Source of the DNA: Streptomyces aurantiacus
GTDB taxonomy: Bacteria > Actinomycetota > Actinomycetes > Streptomycetales > Streptomycetaceae
DNA length: 64,000 bases
Assembly: GCF_027107535.1 (NCBI RefSeq)
Contig: NZ_CP114283.1
Span: 7,068,001 to 7,132,000 of the forward strand
Direction: 5' to 3'
Notes under the pieces: model-generated
What the model saw: the letters and a program-made list of their open reading frames with translations, nothing else
What the model was told of the DNA's origin: nothing
Database searches by the model: none
Made by a program: the position numbers and the translations under genes
Shown here: piece after piece, positions 54,223-63,179 of the stretch
How positions within the stretch are numbered: the stretch's first letter is position 1
How the letters are laid out: each line of letters opens with the position of its first letter

Positions 54223-55160
54223 CCTCCACCGCCACCCCGCCGGCCGCCGTCGCCCCGGCGGCCCAGGGGCCCGCCCCCGGGGTCCGCCACCGTCGGAACG
54301 CCCGCGCCTCCCGTCGCCGCAGCACCCCGCTGACGATCGCCATGCTGGCGGCCCTGGCGTACTTCCTCCTGCCGCTGTGCTGGCTGGTGATCGCCTCGAC
54401 CAAGAGCACCCAGGACCTGTTCAACAGCTTCGGCCTGTGGTTCTCCGACGCCCCGCAGCTGCTCGCGAACATCCAGGCGACCTTCACCCAGGACGACGGG
54501 GTGTTCGTGCACTGGCTGCTCAACACGCTGATGTACGCCGTCACCAGCTCGCTCGGGGCCGCGCTGCTCGCGGCCGCGGCCGGATACGGATTCGCCAAGT
54601 TCCGCTTCCGCGGCGACCGGGCCTCCTTCAACCTGGTCCTCGGCGCCGTCATGGTCCCGGCCACCGCCCTCGCCATCCCGACCTACCTGCTCTTCGCGAA
54701 GGCGGGCCTGGTCAACACACCCTGGGCGATCATCCTGCCCTCGCTCGTCAACCCGTTCGGCCTGTATCTGATGCGCGTCTACGCGGAGGACGCCGTCCCG
54801 GACAGCATCCTGGAGGCCGCCCGGATCGACGGGGCGGGCGAGGCGCGGATCTTCTTCCGCATCGCACTGCGGCTGCTGGCTCCCGGCCTGGTGACGGTCC
54901 TGCTGTTCACCCTGGTGGCTACCTGGAACAACTACTTCCTGCCGCTGATCATGCTCAACGACCCGGATCTGTACCCGATCACGGTGGGTCTCTCCTCCTG
55001 GGCCGCGCAGGCGCAGAACGGCGGGGCGGGAGCCAGCAGCGACATGCTCGCGCTCGTCGTGACGGGCTCCCTGATCTCGATCCTGCCCCTGGTGGTGGCC
55101 TTCCTCGTGCTCCAGCGGTACTGGCAGAGCGGCCTGGCCACCGGCGGCGTCAAGCAGTAG
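54219..55160 (+). CDS. Sugar ABC transporter permease (MalG/LacG type)
   Basis: A 313-residue membrane protein from ATG 54219, behind AGGAGGAC. It has six helices, LLNTLMYAVTSSLGAALLAAAAGYGFAKF broken at the usual position, and the EAA loop DSILEAARIDGAGEARIFFRIALRL. No ATP-binding subunit is encoded in the operon; in Streptomyces such systems generally share the MsiK ATPase encoded elsewhere (family knowledge). It is followed 53 nt later by the beta-galactosidase gene. Confidence 0.93.
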   Translation: MTSTATPPAAVAPAAQGPAPGVRHRRNARASRRRSTPLTIAMLAALAYFLLPLCWLVIASTKSTQDLFNSFGLWFSDAPQLLANIQATFTQDDGVFVHWLLNTLMYAVTSSLGAALLAAAAGYGFAKFRFRGDRASFNLVLGAVMVPATALAIPTYLLFAKAGLVNTPWAIILPSLVNPFGLYLMRVYAEDAVPDSILEAARIDGAGEARIFFRIALRLLAPGLVTVLLFTLVATWNNYFLPLIMLNDPDLYPITVGLSSWAAQAQNGGAGASSDMLALVVTGSLISILPLVVAFLVLQRYWQSGLATGGVKQ

Positions 55161-55213
55161 GGCCCAAGGCGCCCGGTCTTCGTATCACTCACGTTCTCCC
55201 GGAGGTTTCCTTC

Positions 55214-57394
55214 ATGGCGGCTCTGCCTGCCCGCGTCCTCTTCGGCGCCGCTTACTACCACGAGTACCGGCCGCCCTACAGCGCCGAACAGTCCGACGAG
55301 CGTCTCAAGACCGACCTCGACCTGATGGCCGACGCCCGTCTGTCCGTCATCCGGGTCGGCGAGTCGGTGTGGTCGACCTGGGAGCCGGAGAACGGACGCT
55401 TCGACCTCGACTGGCTCCAGCCGGTGCTGGACGGCGCCCACGAGCGCGGCATCTCCGTCGTCCTCGGCACACCCACGTACGCCGTACCGCCGTGGCTGGC
55501 CCGCCAGTACCCGGAGATCGCGGGCGAGCGGCACACCGGCGAGCGCATCGGCTGGGGCGCCCGCCAGGAGGTCGACTTCACCCACCCCGCGTTCCGGTTC
55601 CACGCCGAGCGGGTCATCCGCCGGATCGTCGCCCGGTACGCCGGACACCCGGCGGTCATCGGCTTCCAGGTCGACAACGAACCGGGCAACGAACTGCTCC
55701 ACAACCACGGCGTCTTCCAGCGCTTCACCGACCACCTGCGCGCCAGGTACGGCGACGTCGAGACCCTCAACCGCGAATGGGGCCTCGTCTACTGGTCGCA
55801 CCGGCTGTCGACGTGGGCCGACCTGTGGACTCCGGACGGCAACGTCCAGCCCCAGTACGACGTCGCCTGGCGGGAGTTCCAGGCCCGTCAGGTCACCGAG
55901 TTCATCGGCTGGCAGGCGGACATCGTGCGCGAGTACGCCGCACCCGAGCAGTTCGTCACCACCTGCATCTCCTACAAGCGCCCCGCGGTGGAGGACGACG
56001 AGCTGACCGACCGCCTCGACATCGCCTCGGGCAACCCGTACTACACGATGCAGGACGGCCTCCTGCTGCCCGATCCCACTCCCGAGGACCACGAGCAGAC
56101 CTGGAAGACGACCGGGGTGTGGTCGCTGTACCAGACCGCCGACTGGATGTTCTCCTCGCGCCAGGAGCCGTTCCTGGTCACCGAGACCAACGCCGGCTCG
56201 ATCGGTTTCCCGTGGGACAACCGCCCCGCCTACGACGGTCAGTGGCGCCAGGCGGCCTGGGCGCTGGTCGCTCGCGGGGCCCGCATGATCGAGTACTGGC
56301 ACTGGCACACGCTGCACTTCGGTGCGGAGACCTACTGGGGCGGCATCCTGCCCCACACCGGGCAGCCCGGCCGCACCTATGCCGAACTCGCCCGTCTGGG
56401 CGCCGAGTTCGAGACGGCTGGTCCGCTCGTCGCCGGGCTCGAACCGGACGCGGACATCACGATGGTGTACTCGACGCCGAGCAAGTGGCTCATGAAGAAG
56501 TACCCGCCGCTCGCGACGCCGGACGGAGAGCCGGACCCGGAGGCCTACCACCGGATCTTCGACCCGTTCTACCAGGGCGCCTTCGACGCGGGCCGCCAGG
56601 TGCGCATCGTGCACGCCCGCCAGTTGCACGACCCTCGCGGCGAACGGGCGGGCCTGACGCCCGAGAAGGCCGCCGGCCGTCACCCCGTGCTCGTCGTCCC
56701 GGCGTTCTACGTCGCGGCCGACTCGGCGCTCGACTGGTTCGCGGCCTACGCGGAGGCGGGCGGCCACCTGGTCCTCGGCCCGCGCACCGGCTACGCCGAC
56801 CACGAGGCCCGGGCCCGCCACGAGCCGGCCCCCGGGCGGCTCACCGGCGCCGCGGGCGTCACCTACGACGAGTTCAGCAACCTCGTACAGGAGGTTCCCG
56901 TGCGCCCGGCGTCCGGCGGACCGCTCGACCTGCCCGAGGGCGCGACGGCGACCCGCTGGGCGGACGGCCTCACGGTCACCGACGCCGACGTGCTCGTCAC
57001 GTACGAGCACCCGCACTTCGGCCGTTGGCCGGCGGTCACCACCCGCCGGCACGGCGCGGGGCGCGTCACCACCGTCGGCACCGTCCCCGGCCGTGACCTC
57101 GCCAGGGCGCTGGCCGCCTGGGCGGCCCCGGTCCCCCGCGGCGCGTGGGAGGGCCTCCCGGCATCCGTCACGGCGACGACCGGCACCTCCCCCGACGGCC
57201 GCCGTGTCCACGTCGTCCACAACTGGAGCTGGGAGCCCGTGAGCGTCCCCGTGCCGGTGGACCTGTCCGACGTCCTCGACGGCACGTCCGTACCCGCGGG
57301 CACCCCCCTGGAACTCGGCGTCTGGGACGTGCGCGTCCTCGTCCACGCCGACGCGGCCGGCGCTCCGGCACCCGACGCGGACAGCCGCGTCTAG
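55214..57394 (+). CDS. Beta-galactosidase, glycoside hydrolase family 42
   Basis: A 726-residue intracellular enzyme (no signal peptide) from ATG 55214 behind GGAGG. The catalytic TIM barrel begins FGAAYYHEYRPPY. Glu156 in GFQVDNEPGNE is the acid/base and Glu324 in FLVTETNAGS the nucleophile. The middle trimerisation domain (HPVLVVPAFYVAADSALDWF) and a C-terminal beta domain follow, as in other GH42 enzymes. It releases terminal beta-galactose from oligosaccharides, presumably those imported by the preceding ABC system. Confidence 0.95.
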   Translation: MAALPARVLFGAAYYHEYRPPYSAEQSDERLKTDLDLMADARLSVIRVGESVWSTWEPENGRFDLDWLQPVLDGAHERGISVVLGTPTYAVPPWLARQYPEIAGERHTGERIGWGARQEVDFTHPAFRFHAERVIRRIVARYAGHPAVIGFQVDNEPGNELLHNHGVFQRFTDHLRARYGDVETLNREWGLVYWSHRLSTWADLWTPDGNVQPQYDVAWREFQARQVTEFIGWQADIVREYAAPEQFVTTCISYKRPAVEDDELTDRLDIASGNPYYTMQDGLLLPDPTPEDHEQTWKTTGVWSLYQTADWMFSSRQEPFLVTETNAGSIGFPWDNRPAYDGQWRQAAWALVARGARMIEYWHWHTLHFGAETYWGGILPHTGQPGRTYAELARLGAEFETAGPLVAGLEPDADITMVYSTPSKWLMKKYPPLATPDGEPDPEAYHRIFDPFYQGAFDAGRQVRIVHARQLHDPRGERAGLTPEKAAGRHPVLVVPAFYVAADSALDWFAAYAEAGGHLVLGPRTGYADHEARARHEPAPGRLTGAAGVTYDEFSNLVQEVPVRPASGGPLDLPEGATATRWADGLTVTDADVLVTYEHPHFGRWPAVTTRRHGAGRVTTVGTVPGRDLARALAAWAAPVPRGAWEGLPASVTATTGTSPDGRRVHVVHNWSWEPVSVPVPVDLSDVLDGTSVPAGTPLELGVWDVRVLVHADAAGAPAPDADSRV

Positions 57395-57434
57395 CACCCC
57401 AACATCGTCGGTGGTCTTACCCATTGGAGGAGTA

Positions 57435-59237
57435 GTGCGGAGAAGAAGAGCAGCGCAGGCGCTGGGCACGTTCGTGGCGGCGTCCGCGATGCTGGCGATA
57501 CCCATGGGCAGTGCGCAGGCGTACAACCCGACGGGCGGAACCGTCTACCAGCTCGGGAACGAGCCGTGTCTCAAGGGCCGGGGCAACTGCGCGGTCTACC
57601 CGAAGTCGGCCCAGCTGCCGGGCGGACGCCTGGTCGCGTCGTTCGAGAAGTCCACGGTCGTGCCGGAGACGGGAAGCGCGGACCGCCAGACGCTCCCCGT
57701 CCACAAGAGCGACGACCACGGCACGTCGTGGCAACCGCTGTCCGAGGTCGAGGCCCCGGCGTACCTGTCCAAGGACCCCAGGTACGCTGAGTACACGAGC
57801 AACTGGACGAACCCGTATCTCTACACGCTTCCGCAGAGCGTCGGGAAGCTGAAGAAGGGCGCGCTGCTCCTCGCGAGTGTCGTGTCGGGCGACGACGAGT
57901 ACTACCGGGAGCACAAGGCGGCCGACCCGAACTGGGTCCCGTCCAACGACGGAGACCGCAAGGACATGGCGATCGCCCTGTACTCCAGCACCGACGAGGG
58001 CAGGACCTGGAAGGTCCTCAACGTCGTCGCCACGGGCGGCTGGCAGGGCGGCAGCGCGGGCGCGGTCGGGCGGAACATCGCCGCCGCCAACACGAACAAG
58101 CAGGTGGATCCCCTGTGGGAGCCGTACCTGATGGTCCACAAGGGCAAGCTGGTCTGCTACTACTCCGACGAGAACGACTACCTCGGCTTCGATCCCGTCA
58201 CCGGCGTCCCGGAACTGGATCCCGCAAACGACACCGCCACCGACTCGCACGGCCAGATCCTCGTCCACAGGACCTGGGACGGGCGCGACAACCGGTGGAG
58301 CGCTCCCGTGGTCGACGTCGCGGGGCTGACCCAGGACATGGGAGGCGGCAAGACGGAGATCGGCGGCGGGCGCCCGGGCATGACGAACGTCGTCCGGACG
58401 ACCGACGGCAAGTGGCTTCTCCCCTACGAGTACTGGGGTGGCGGAGCCAACACCAGGTACGTGATCGCCGACGACCCGCTGAAGTTCCACGCCGGCTCCG
58501 CGGGCGCCCCCGTCACGTCGCTGCCGCTCGACGCCGGGTCCCGCCCCCTCGCCACCGGCGGCAGCCCGGTGATCATCCGGCTTCCCGACGGACGCCTGGT
58601 CTACAACGCCGCGGGCAGCGGCAACGTCTGGGTCAACGAGAGCGGGCGCAGCGACGGCCCGTGGAAGGAGTACCAGACGACGTCGCGGGCCGGTTACAGC
58701 CGCAACCTGCAGTACGTCGAGGGCACCGGACGCCTCGTGATCCTGAACAACCAGGGCACATCGACGATCGCCCACGCCGAGGTGGATCTGGGCCGTTCGG
58801 ACGGCGTCTACTTCCGGCTGGTGAACCGGAGGACCGGCCAGGTGATCGGCACCGGGAACAGGAGCAACGACGCGAACATCGGCAACGGGGACGTTCCCGA
58901 CGTACGTCTGGAGGCTCCCGGATCGGCGGCGAACCGGGACACCCAGTACTGGCACGTGGTGACCGAGCCGAACGGCGGCACGACCCTGCTGAACAAGTCC
59001 GGTGGCCGCGCGGCAGCGATCTGGACCGGCAACGCGACGGTCGGCCAGCGGATCGGCCAGTGGGTCGACGACAGCCCGACGGGCAGCTGGAAGCTGGTCA
59101 GGACCACCGACGGCCACTACACGTTGCAGGCGGTCAGGAACACGAGCCTGTATCTGACCGGTGCCTCCGCCGGGGCGCCGCTGACCCTGCAGAACGCGGT
59201 CGCGGACGGCTCGCAGGAGTGGAAACTCGTCACGTAG
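57435..59237 (+). CDS. Secreted sialidase-fold (Asp-box) protein with C-terminal ricin-type lectin domain
   Basis: A 600-residue precursor from GTG 57435 behind GGAGGAG. A signal peptide ends near MGSAQA. The body is a beta-propeller with Asp-boxes at 92-99 (SDDHGTSW) and 184-192 (SSTDEGRTW) and a conserved RPGMTNVVRTTDGKWLLPYEYWGGG motif. Residues about 460-600 form a ricin-type (CBM13-like) domain with YWHVV and EWKLV QxW-like ends. The glycosidase family is uncertain; a GH93-like exo-arabinanase or another exo-enzyme fits the plant-galactan context better than a true sialidase, as the sialidase FRIP motif is absent. It is last in the beta-galactosidase operon. Confidence 0.78.
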   Translation: MRRRRAAQALGTFVAASAMLAIPMGSAQAYNPTGGTVYQLGNEPCLKGRGNCAVYPKSAQLPGGRLVASFEKSTVVPETGSADRQTLPVHKSDDHGTSWQPLSEVEAPAYLSKDPRYAEYTSNWTNPYLYTLPQSVGKLKKGALLLASVVSGDDEYYREHKAADPNWVPSNDGDRKDMAIALYSSTDEGRTWKVLNVVATGGWQGGSAGAVGRNIAAANTNKQVDPLWEPYLMVHKGKLVCYYSDENDYLGFDPVTGVPELDPANDTATDSHGQILVHRTWDGRDNRWSAPVVDVAGLTQDMGGGKTEIGGGRPGMTNVVRTTDGKWLLPYEYWGGGANTRYVIADDPLKFHAGSAGAPVTSLPLDAGSRPLATGGSPVIIRLPDGRLVYNAAGSGNVWVNESGRSDGPWKEYQTTSRAGYSRNLQYVEGTGRLVILNNQGTSTIAHAEVDLGRSDGVYFRLVNRRTGQVIGTGNRSNDANIGNGDVPDVRLEAPGSAANRDTQYWHVVTEPNGGTTLLNKSGGRAAAIWTGNATVGQRIGQWVDDSPTGSWKLVRTTDGHYTLQAVRNTSLYLTGASAGAPLTLQNAVADGSQEWKLVT

Positions 59238-59254
59238 GGCCACGGAGTTCACCG

Positions 59255-59288
59255 GCGAGGGGCGGGCGGTGACCCGTCCGCCCCTCGC
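59255..59288. terminator. Terminator between the two sugar operons
   Basis: Inverted repeat with 11-bp perfect outer arms (59255-59265 and 59278-59288) and additional inner pairing, 17 nt after the secreted protein's stop codon. It lies between convergent operons. Confidence 0.75.
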
Positions 59289-59379
59289 GTTCGCCGCGCG
59301 TCGTGGTGAGGTACGGGAATTGCCCCCGGCCCCGCGATCGGCAGGGGTCACGTGACGCGGAGCGCCCGGCCGGGCCCGG

Positions 59380-60021
59380 TCACGGACGGCGGCCCCCACC
59401 TGACCGGACCGTCGGCTCCTCGGGGGCGTTCGCGCGGTCCCGCATGCGGACGTCGACCGCCGTCAGTGCCAGGGCCAGTGGTCCCGGTGCCAGGAACGCC
59501 AGCGGCAGCAGCATCCACGCGCACAGCACGGCCGACGCGAGCGCGAGCAGGACGAGACCGCTGCCGCCCACGTCCCTCACGGAGTCCCGGGCGGCGCCGG
59601 CGACGGCGGCCCGCCAGTCGGTGAGCGACTCGGGTCGCCCGCAGGCACGAAGACCCACCACGGCCGCGCACGCGCCGATGGCGGCCGAGACGACGGCGAA
59701 CAGCGGGGCGCCCGGCAGTCCCGCGCGGGCCAGGGCCAGGTCCGCCCAGAGGAGCAGGACACCGGCGAGGGTCACCACTCCGGCAGCGAGGTCCCTGGTG
59801 CGCAGGCGCCGTCGCAGTACCGCGAGATACCGTCCGGCCGTCGCCGGCCGGTCCTCGCGCGCGCCACGCAGGACCGCGCACGCCGTGGACAGCGCCGCAG
59901 GCAACGTGACGACCGGCAGCGAGGCGAGCGCCGTGCACACGCCCACGCTCAGTACGTCCGCGAACAGCGTCATGCGCGGCCCGAAGATCTCGCCCGTCTC
60001 GCGGGCCTGTCCGCCGCTCAT
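59380..60021 (-). CDS. YesL-like (DUF624-type) membrane protein
   Basis: A 213-residue protein from ATG 60021, overlapping the stop of the permease gene by ATGA. It has about five hydrophobic helices. The first, VCTALASLPVVTLPAALSTACAVLR, follows the SLPVVTxGPAxxAxxxxxR pattern of YesL/DUF624 proteins, and LLLWADLALAR matches their conserved third helix. Members are nearly always encoded with CUT1 sugar transporters in Gram-positive bacteria but lack a proven function. It is last in its operon. Confidence 0.72.
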   Translation of the reverse strand: MSGGQARETGEIFGPRMTLFADVLSVGVCTALASLPVVTLPAALSTACAVLRGAREDRPATAGRYLAVLRRRLRTRDLAAGVVTLAGVLLLWADLALARAGLPGAPLFAVVSAAIGACAAVVGLRACGRPESLTDWRAAVAGAARDSVRDVGGSGLVLLALASAVLCAWMLLPLAFLAPGPLALALTAVDVRMRDRANAPEEPTVRSGGGRRP

Positions 60022-60881
60022 CCCTTGATCCCGGAGTTCGCCATGCCTTCGACCAGGAACCGCTGGAAGGCGAGGAAGAACAGCACGATCGGCAGCAGGG
60101 CGATCACCGACATCGCGAACATCGGGCCGAAGGCCGACGTGCTCGACGCGTCCACGAACGACCTGAGCGCCAGGGTGAGCGTGAACTTCTCCGGCGAGAA
60201 GAGGTAGATCAACTGGGTGAAGAAGTCGTTCCAGGTCCAGATGAAGGTGAAGATCGCCGTGGTGATGAGGGCGGGCCGGGTGAGCGGCAGGATGACGCTG
60301 AAGAAGCTGCGGAACGGCCCGCAGCCGTCGATCCGTGCCGCCTCCTCCAGCTCGCGCGGCAGCCCCCGCATGAACTGCACGACGAGGAAGACGAAGAACG
60401 CCTCCGTGGCGAGAAACTTGGGCAGGATCAGCGGCCAGTAGGTGTTCACCATGCCGAGCTGGTTGAAGATGATGTACTGCGGGATCAGCACGGCGTGGTG
60501 CGGCAGCATGATCGTCGCGATCATGAAGGCGAAGAGCGGTCCGCGGAAGCGGAACCGCAGGCGGGCGAAGGCGTACGCGGCCAGCGAGCAGCTCAGTACG
60601 TTGCCGACGACCGCGCCGCCCGCGATGAACAGCGAGTTGCCGAGCAGCCGCCACACGGAGACGTCGTTCACGCCGTCCAGCGCGGTCCTGTAGTTGGACC
60701 ACTCCAGGCTGCCGGGCAGCAGGTCGAGGCTGGCGATCACCTCGTCGGCGGGCTTGAGCGAGGTCGCGAGCAGCCACGCCAGCGGGTACAGCATCACGAG
60801 CAGCGCGGCGAGACAGCCCACGTGCAGGGCGACGCGGCGCCAGGCGACCGGCTTGCCCGCGGCGGCGGTCGAGATGGTCAT
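60018..60881 (-). CDS. Sugar ABC transporter permease (MalG type), second system
   Basis: A 287-residue membrane protein from ATG 60881, coupled by ATGA to the upstream permease. It has six helices, LAWLLATSLKPADEV after helix 1, AAYAFARLRFRFRG, MLPHHAVLIPQYIIFNQLGMVNTYW, and the EAA loop RELEEAARIDGCGPFRSFFSVILPL. It forms the channel with the next gene's product. All four genes of this operon overlap by 4 nt, which implies tight stoichiometric coupling. Confidence 0.93.
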   Translation of the reverse strand: MTISTAAAGKPVAWRRVALHVGCLAALLVMLYPLAWLLATSLKPADEVIASLDLLPGSLEWSNYRTALDGVNDVSVWRLLGNSLFIAGGAVVGNVLSCSLAAYAFARLRFRFRGPLFAFMIATIMLPHHAVLIPQYIIFNQLGMVNTYWPLILPKFLATEAFFVFLVVQFMRGLPRELEEAARIDGCGPFRSFFSVILPLTRPALITTAIFTFIWTWNDFFTQLIYLFSPEKFTLTLALRSFVDASSTSAFGPMFAMSVIALLPIVLFFLAFQRFLVEGMANSGIKG

Positions 60882-61819
60882 CGGTCCCCCTCGGACGCGT
60901 AGAAGACCCAGTTGCGGGACGTGCGGAACAGCACCGCGGTGACGGCGCCGATGGCGAGGAGCAGGACCCAGGCCATCGCGGAGGCGTAGCCCATGTGCGA
61001 GGCGACGAAACCGCGGTCGTAGAGGTAGAGGGTGTAGAAGAGCGTCGAGTCGGCGGGCCCGCCCTTGCCCGCGCTCACCGCGAACGCCGGGGTGAAGACC
61101 TGGAACGCCTGGATGGTCTGGAGCACCAGGTTGAAGAAGATCACCGGGGAGAGCATGGGGACGGTGATGGACAGGAACTGCCGCCGGCGGCTCGCCCCGT
61201 CCACCGACGCCGCCTCGTAGAGCTCGGCCGGTATCTGCTGGAGCCCGGCGAGGAAGATGACCATGGGCGCGCCGAACTGCCAGACCGTGAGCAGCGCGAC
61301 GGCGAACAGCGCCCAGCCGGGCCGGTTGACCCAGCCGCCGGTGCCCAGCAGGTTGTCGACCGTGCCGCCGTCGTTGAAGACGGCCCGCCACACCAGCGCG
61401 ATGGACATGGAGGCGCCGAGCAGGGAGGGCGCGTAGAAGGCCGAGCGGTAGAAGCCCCGGCCGCGGCGCATGGACTTCAGGGCGAGCGCGACGACGAGGG
61501 CGAGACCGAGCTGGAGGGGCACGGCGATGACGACGTACGTGAGGGTGGCGCCGACCGAGCGCCAGTAGCGCGGGTCCTCGGTGAACATCTGCGTGTAGTT
61601 GCGCAGGCCCACCCACCGGGGCGGGTTGAACAGGTCGTAGTCGGTGAACGACAGATAGAGCGAGACGGCCATCGGGAGCAGGGTCAGCACGGCCGCGCCG
61701 AGCACCCATGGGGAGAGGAACACCCAGGCGGCGCCCTCGCGTCGCCGTGTGCGGGGCCGCTTGCCGGGCGGGTCGGGCTGCCGGGTGCGGGCGGTCGCCG
61801 GTATCTCGGTGGTGGTCAT
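60878..61819 (-). CDS. Sugar ABC transporter permease (MalF type), second system
   Basis: A 313-residue membrane protein from ATG 61819, overlapping the binding-protein stop by ATGA. It has a basic N-terminal tail, six helices beginning AAWVFLSPWVLGAAVLTLLP, FTDYDLFNPPRWVGLRNYTQMF (family segment), and the EAA loop ELYEAASVDGASRRRQFLSITVPML. The family is that of the YesP/LplB-like permeases for oligosaccharides. No ATPase gene is present, as in the first system. Confidence 0.93.
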   Translation of the reverse strand: MTTTEIPATARTRQPDPPGKRPRTRRREGAAWVFLSPWVLGAAVLTLLPMAVSLYLSFTDYDLFNPPRWVGLRNYTQMFTEDPRYWRSVGATLTYVVIAVPLQLGLALVVALALKSMRRGRGFYRSAFYAPSLLGASMSIALVWRAVFNDGGTVDNLLGTGGWVNRPGWALFAVALLTVWQFGAPMVIFLAGLQQIPAELYEAASVDGASRRRQFLSITVPMLSPVIFFNLVLQTIQAFQVFTPAFAVSAGKGGPADSTLFYTLYLYDRGFVASHMGYASAMAWVLLLAIGAVTAVLFRTSRNWVFYASEGDR

Positions 61820-63114
61820 GACCTCAGCTCCGCCTTCGCCTCGGTGACGTAGTCCTCTGCCGCCTCACGGGGCGACATCCGCTCGTACGACACCTGGTCG
61901 TAGTCGCGCTGGAAGGTGGTCTGCAGTGCGCTGTCCCCCGAAGGCGGCGCCTGGGGCGGGGCGTTGAGCTTTCCTTCCAGGGACGCCTGGTAGTCGAAGA
62001 CCGTCCTGTCGAAGTCCTTGAGCCCGGGGGCGATCTCCTCGCGGAGTGTCTCGTTGACCGGGATGCCGCGGGTGGCACCGAGGATCTTCGCGGCCTCCGG
62101 GTCGTTCAGCATGAAGTCGACGAGCTGCACGGACTCCTTCGGGTGACTCGTGTCGGCGGCGACCCCCATGAACATCGAGGGCTTGAAGTACTGCCCCGGT
62201 GTGCCGTCCTCGCCGTAGGGCATCGGCGCGAGGGTGATCCCGTCCGGCACGAGAGCGACGAATCCGCTGGACGGCGCGTCCCAGTTGCTGTCGGAGATCG
62301 CCTTGCCCCGCCCCAGCGGGGTGTTCTCGACGGTGCCGTCGAGCTGGGTGGTCTGCTCGGCGGGCGAGACGGCGCCTTCCCGGCGGAGCCCGTCGGTGAA
62401 GGTCCACCAGCGGGTCAGGTCGTCGACCGTGAAGCCGAGCCGGCGGTCCTCGGTGTAGAGGGCCTTGCCCCGGCCGCGCAGCCAGACCTCGAAGGCGTCC
62501 TCGCTCTGTCCCGGGTCGGTGGCGCCGGGCATGCCGGTCCGTTCGGCCAACTCCCGCATGGCGTCGGCCCATTCGCTCCAGGTCCAGCCCTCGCGCGGCA
62601 GGTCCACCCCGGCCTTCTTCCACCGGGTGACGTCGTACACCACGGTCTCGGTGCCGCGGGCCTGGGGGATGGCGTACTGCTTGCCGTCCACCTTCCCGGT
62701 GGCGAGGAGACCCGCGTCGAACTCGCCGGTGTCCAGCGTGGCGCGCTGCTCGGCGAAGTCCAGCAGGACTCCCCCGGAGGCGTACTGGTCGATCATCCGG
62801 TAGTCGAGCTGCATCGCGTCGGGGGCGTCACCGCCCGCCGCCTGGGTGGCCAGCTTCTGCTTGTAGGCGTCGTAGCCGGAGAACGACGTCTGCACCTCGA
62901 CGCCCGGATGCTTCTTCTCGAAGAGGTCGACGGCTTCCTGGGTTCGGGCCGCTCTGTCGGGGTTGCCCCACCAGGTGTAGCGCAGGACCACCTTGCCTGT
63001 GCCGCTCACCCCGTCCGGCCCCGAGCAACCGGCGAGTACCGAGCAGGACACCAGCATCGCCGTGGCCGCCGCGAGGCGGGGCCTCCAGGACTTCCTCGTC
63101 CCGTTTCCGGGCAT
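61816..63114 (-). CDS. Sugar ABC transporter substrate-binding lipoprotein, second system
   Basis: A 432-residue precursor from ATG 63114. The lipoprotein signal ends with VLAGC. The mature part has VVLRYTWWGNPDRAARTQEAVDLFEKKHPGVEV, GGDAPDAMQLDY, and a C-terminal helical region that is typical for family 1 binding proteins. TWWGNPDR is common in binding proteins for plant-derived oligosaccharides such as rhamnogalacturonan or arabinose oligomers; the ligand is not certain. First gene of the four-gene operon, divergent from an oxidoreductase gene, with a LacI-type operator half-way between. Confidence 0.93.
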   Translation of the reverse strand: MPGNGTRKSWRPRLAAATAMLVSCSVLAGCSGPDGVSGTGKVVLRYTWWGNPDRAARTQEAVDLFEKKHPGVEVQTSFSGYDAYKQKLATQAAGGDAPDAMQLDYRMIDQYASGGVLLDFAEQRATLDTGEFDAGLLATGKVDGKQYAIPQARGTETVVYDVTRWKKAGVDLPREGWTWSEWADAMRELAERTGMPGATDPGQSEDAFEVWLRGRGKALYTEDRRLGFTVDDLTRWWTFTDGLRREGAVSPAEQTTQLDGTVENTPLGRGKAISDSNWDAPSSGFVALVPDGITLAPMPYGEDGTPGQYFKPSMFMGVAADTSHPKESVQLVDFMLNDPEAAKILGATRGIPVNETLREEIAPGLKDFDRTVFDYQASLEGKLNAPPQAPPSGDSALQTTFQRDYDQVSYERMSPREAAEDYVTEAKAELRS

Positions 63115-63136
63115 GAGTGGGTCACCTCATTCGCTA

Positions 63137-63148
63137 GAAAGCGCTTCC
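63137..63148. promoter_or_regulatory. LacI-type operator between the second ABC operon and the oxidoreductase gene
   Basis: GAAAGCGCTTCC, a 12-bp near-palindrome (10 of 12 symmetric) centred on GCGC, the typical LacI-family/CRE-like core. It lies 22 nt before the binding-protein start and 31 nt before the oxidoreductase start, so it could control both. Confidence 0.65.
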
Positions 63149-63179
63149 CCCCTCCGGCACGACCCTAGGGAAGGTCCTG

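Noticed and set aside
54932..57526. 864-codon minus-strand frame under the beta-galactosidase gene
   Set aside because: It mirrors the GH42 gene, whose catalytic motifs are in the plus frame; the mirror protein is low-complexity Val/Gly/Arg.
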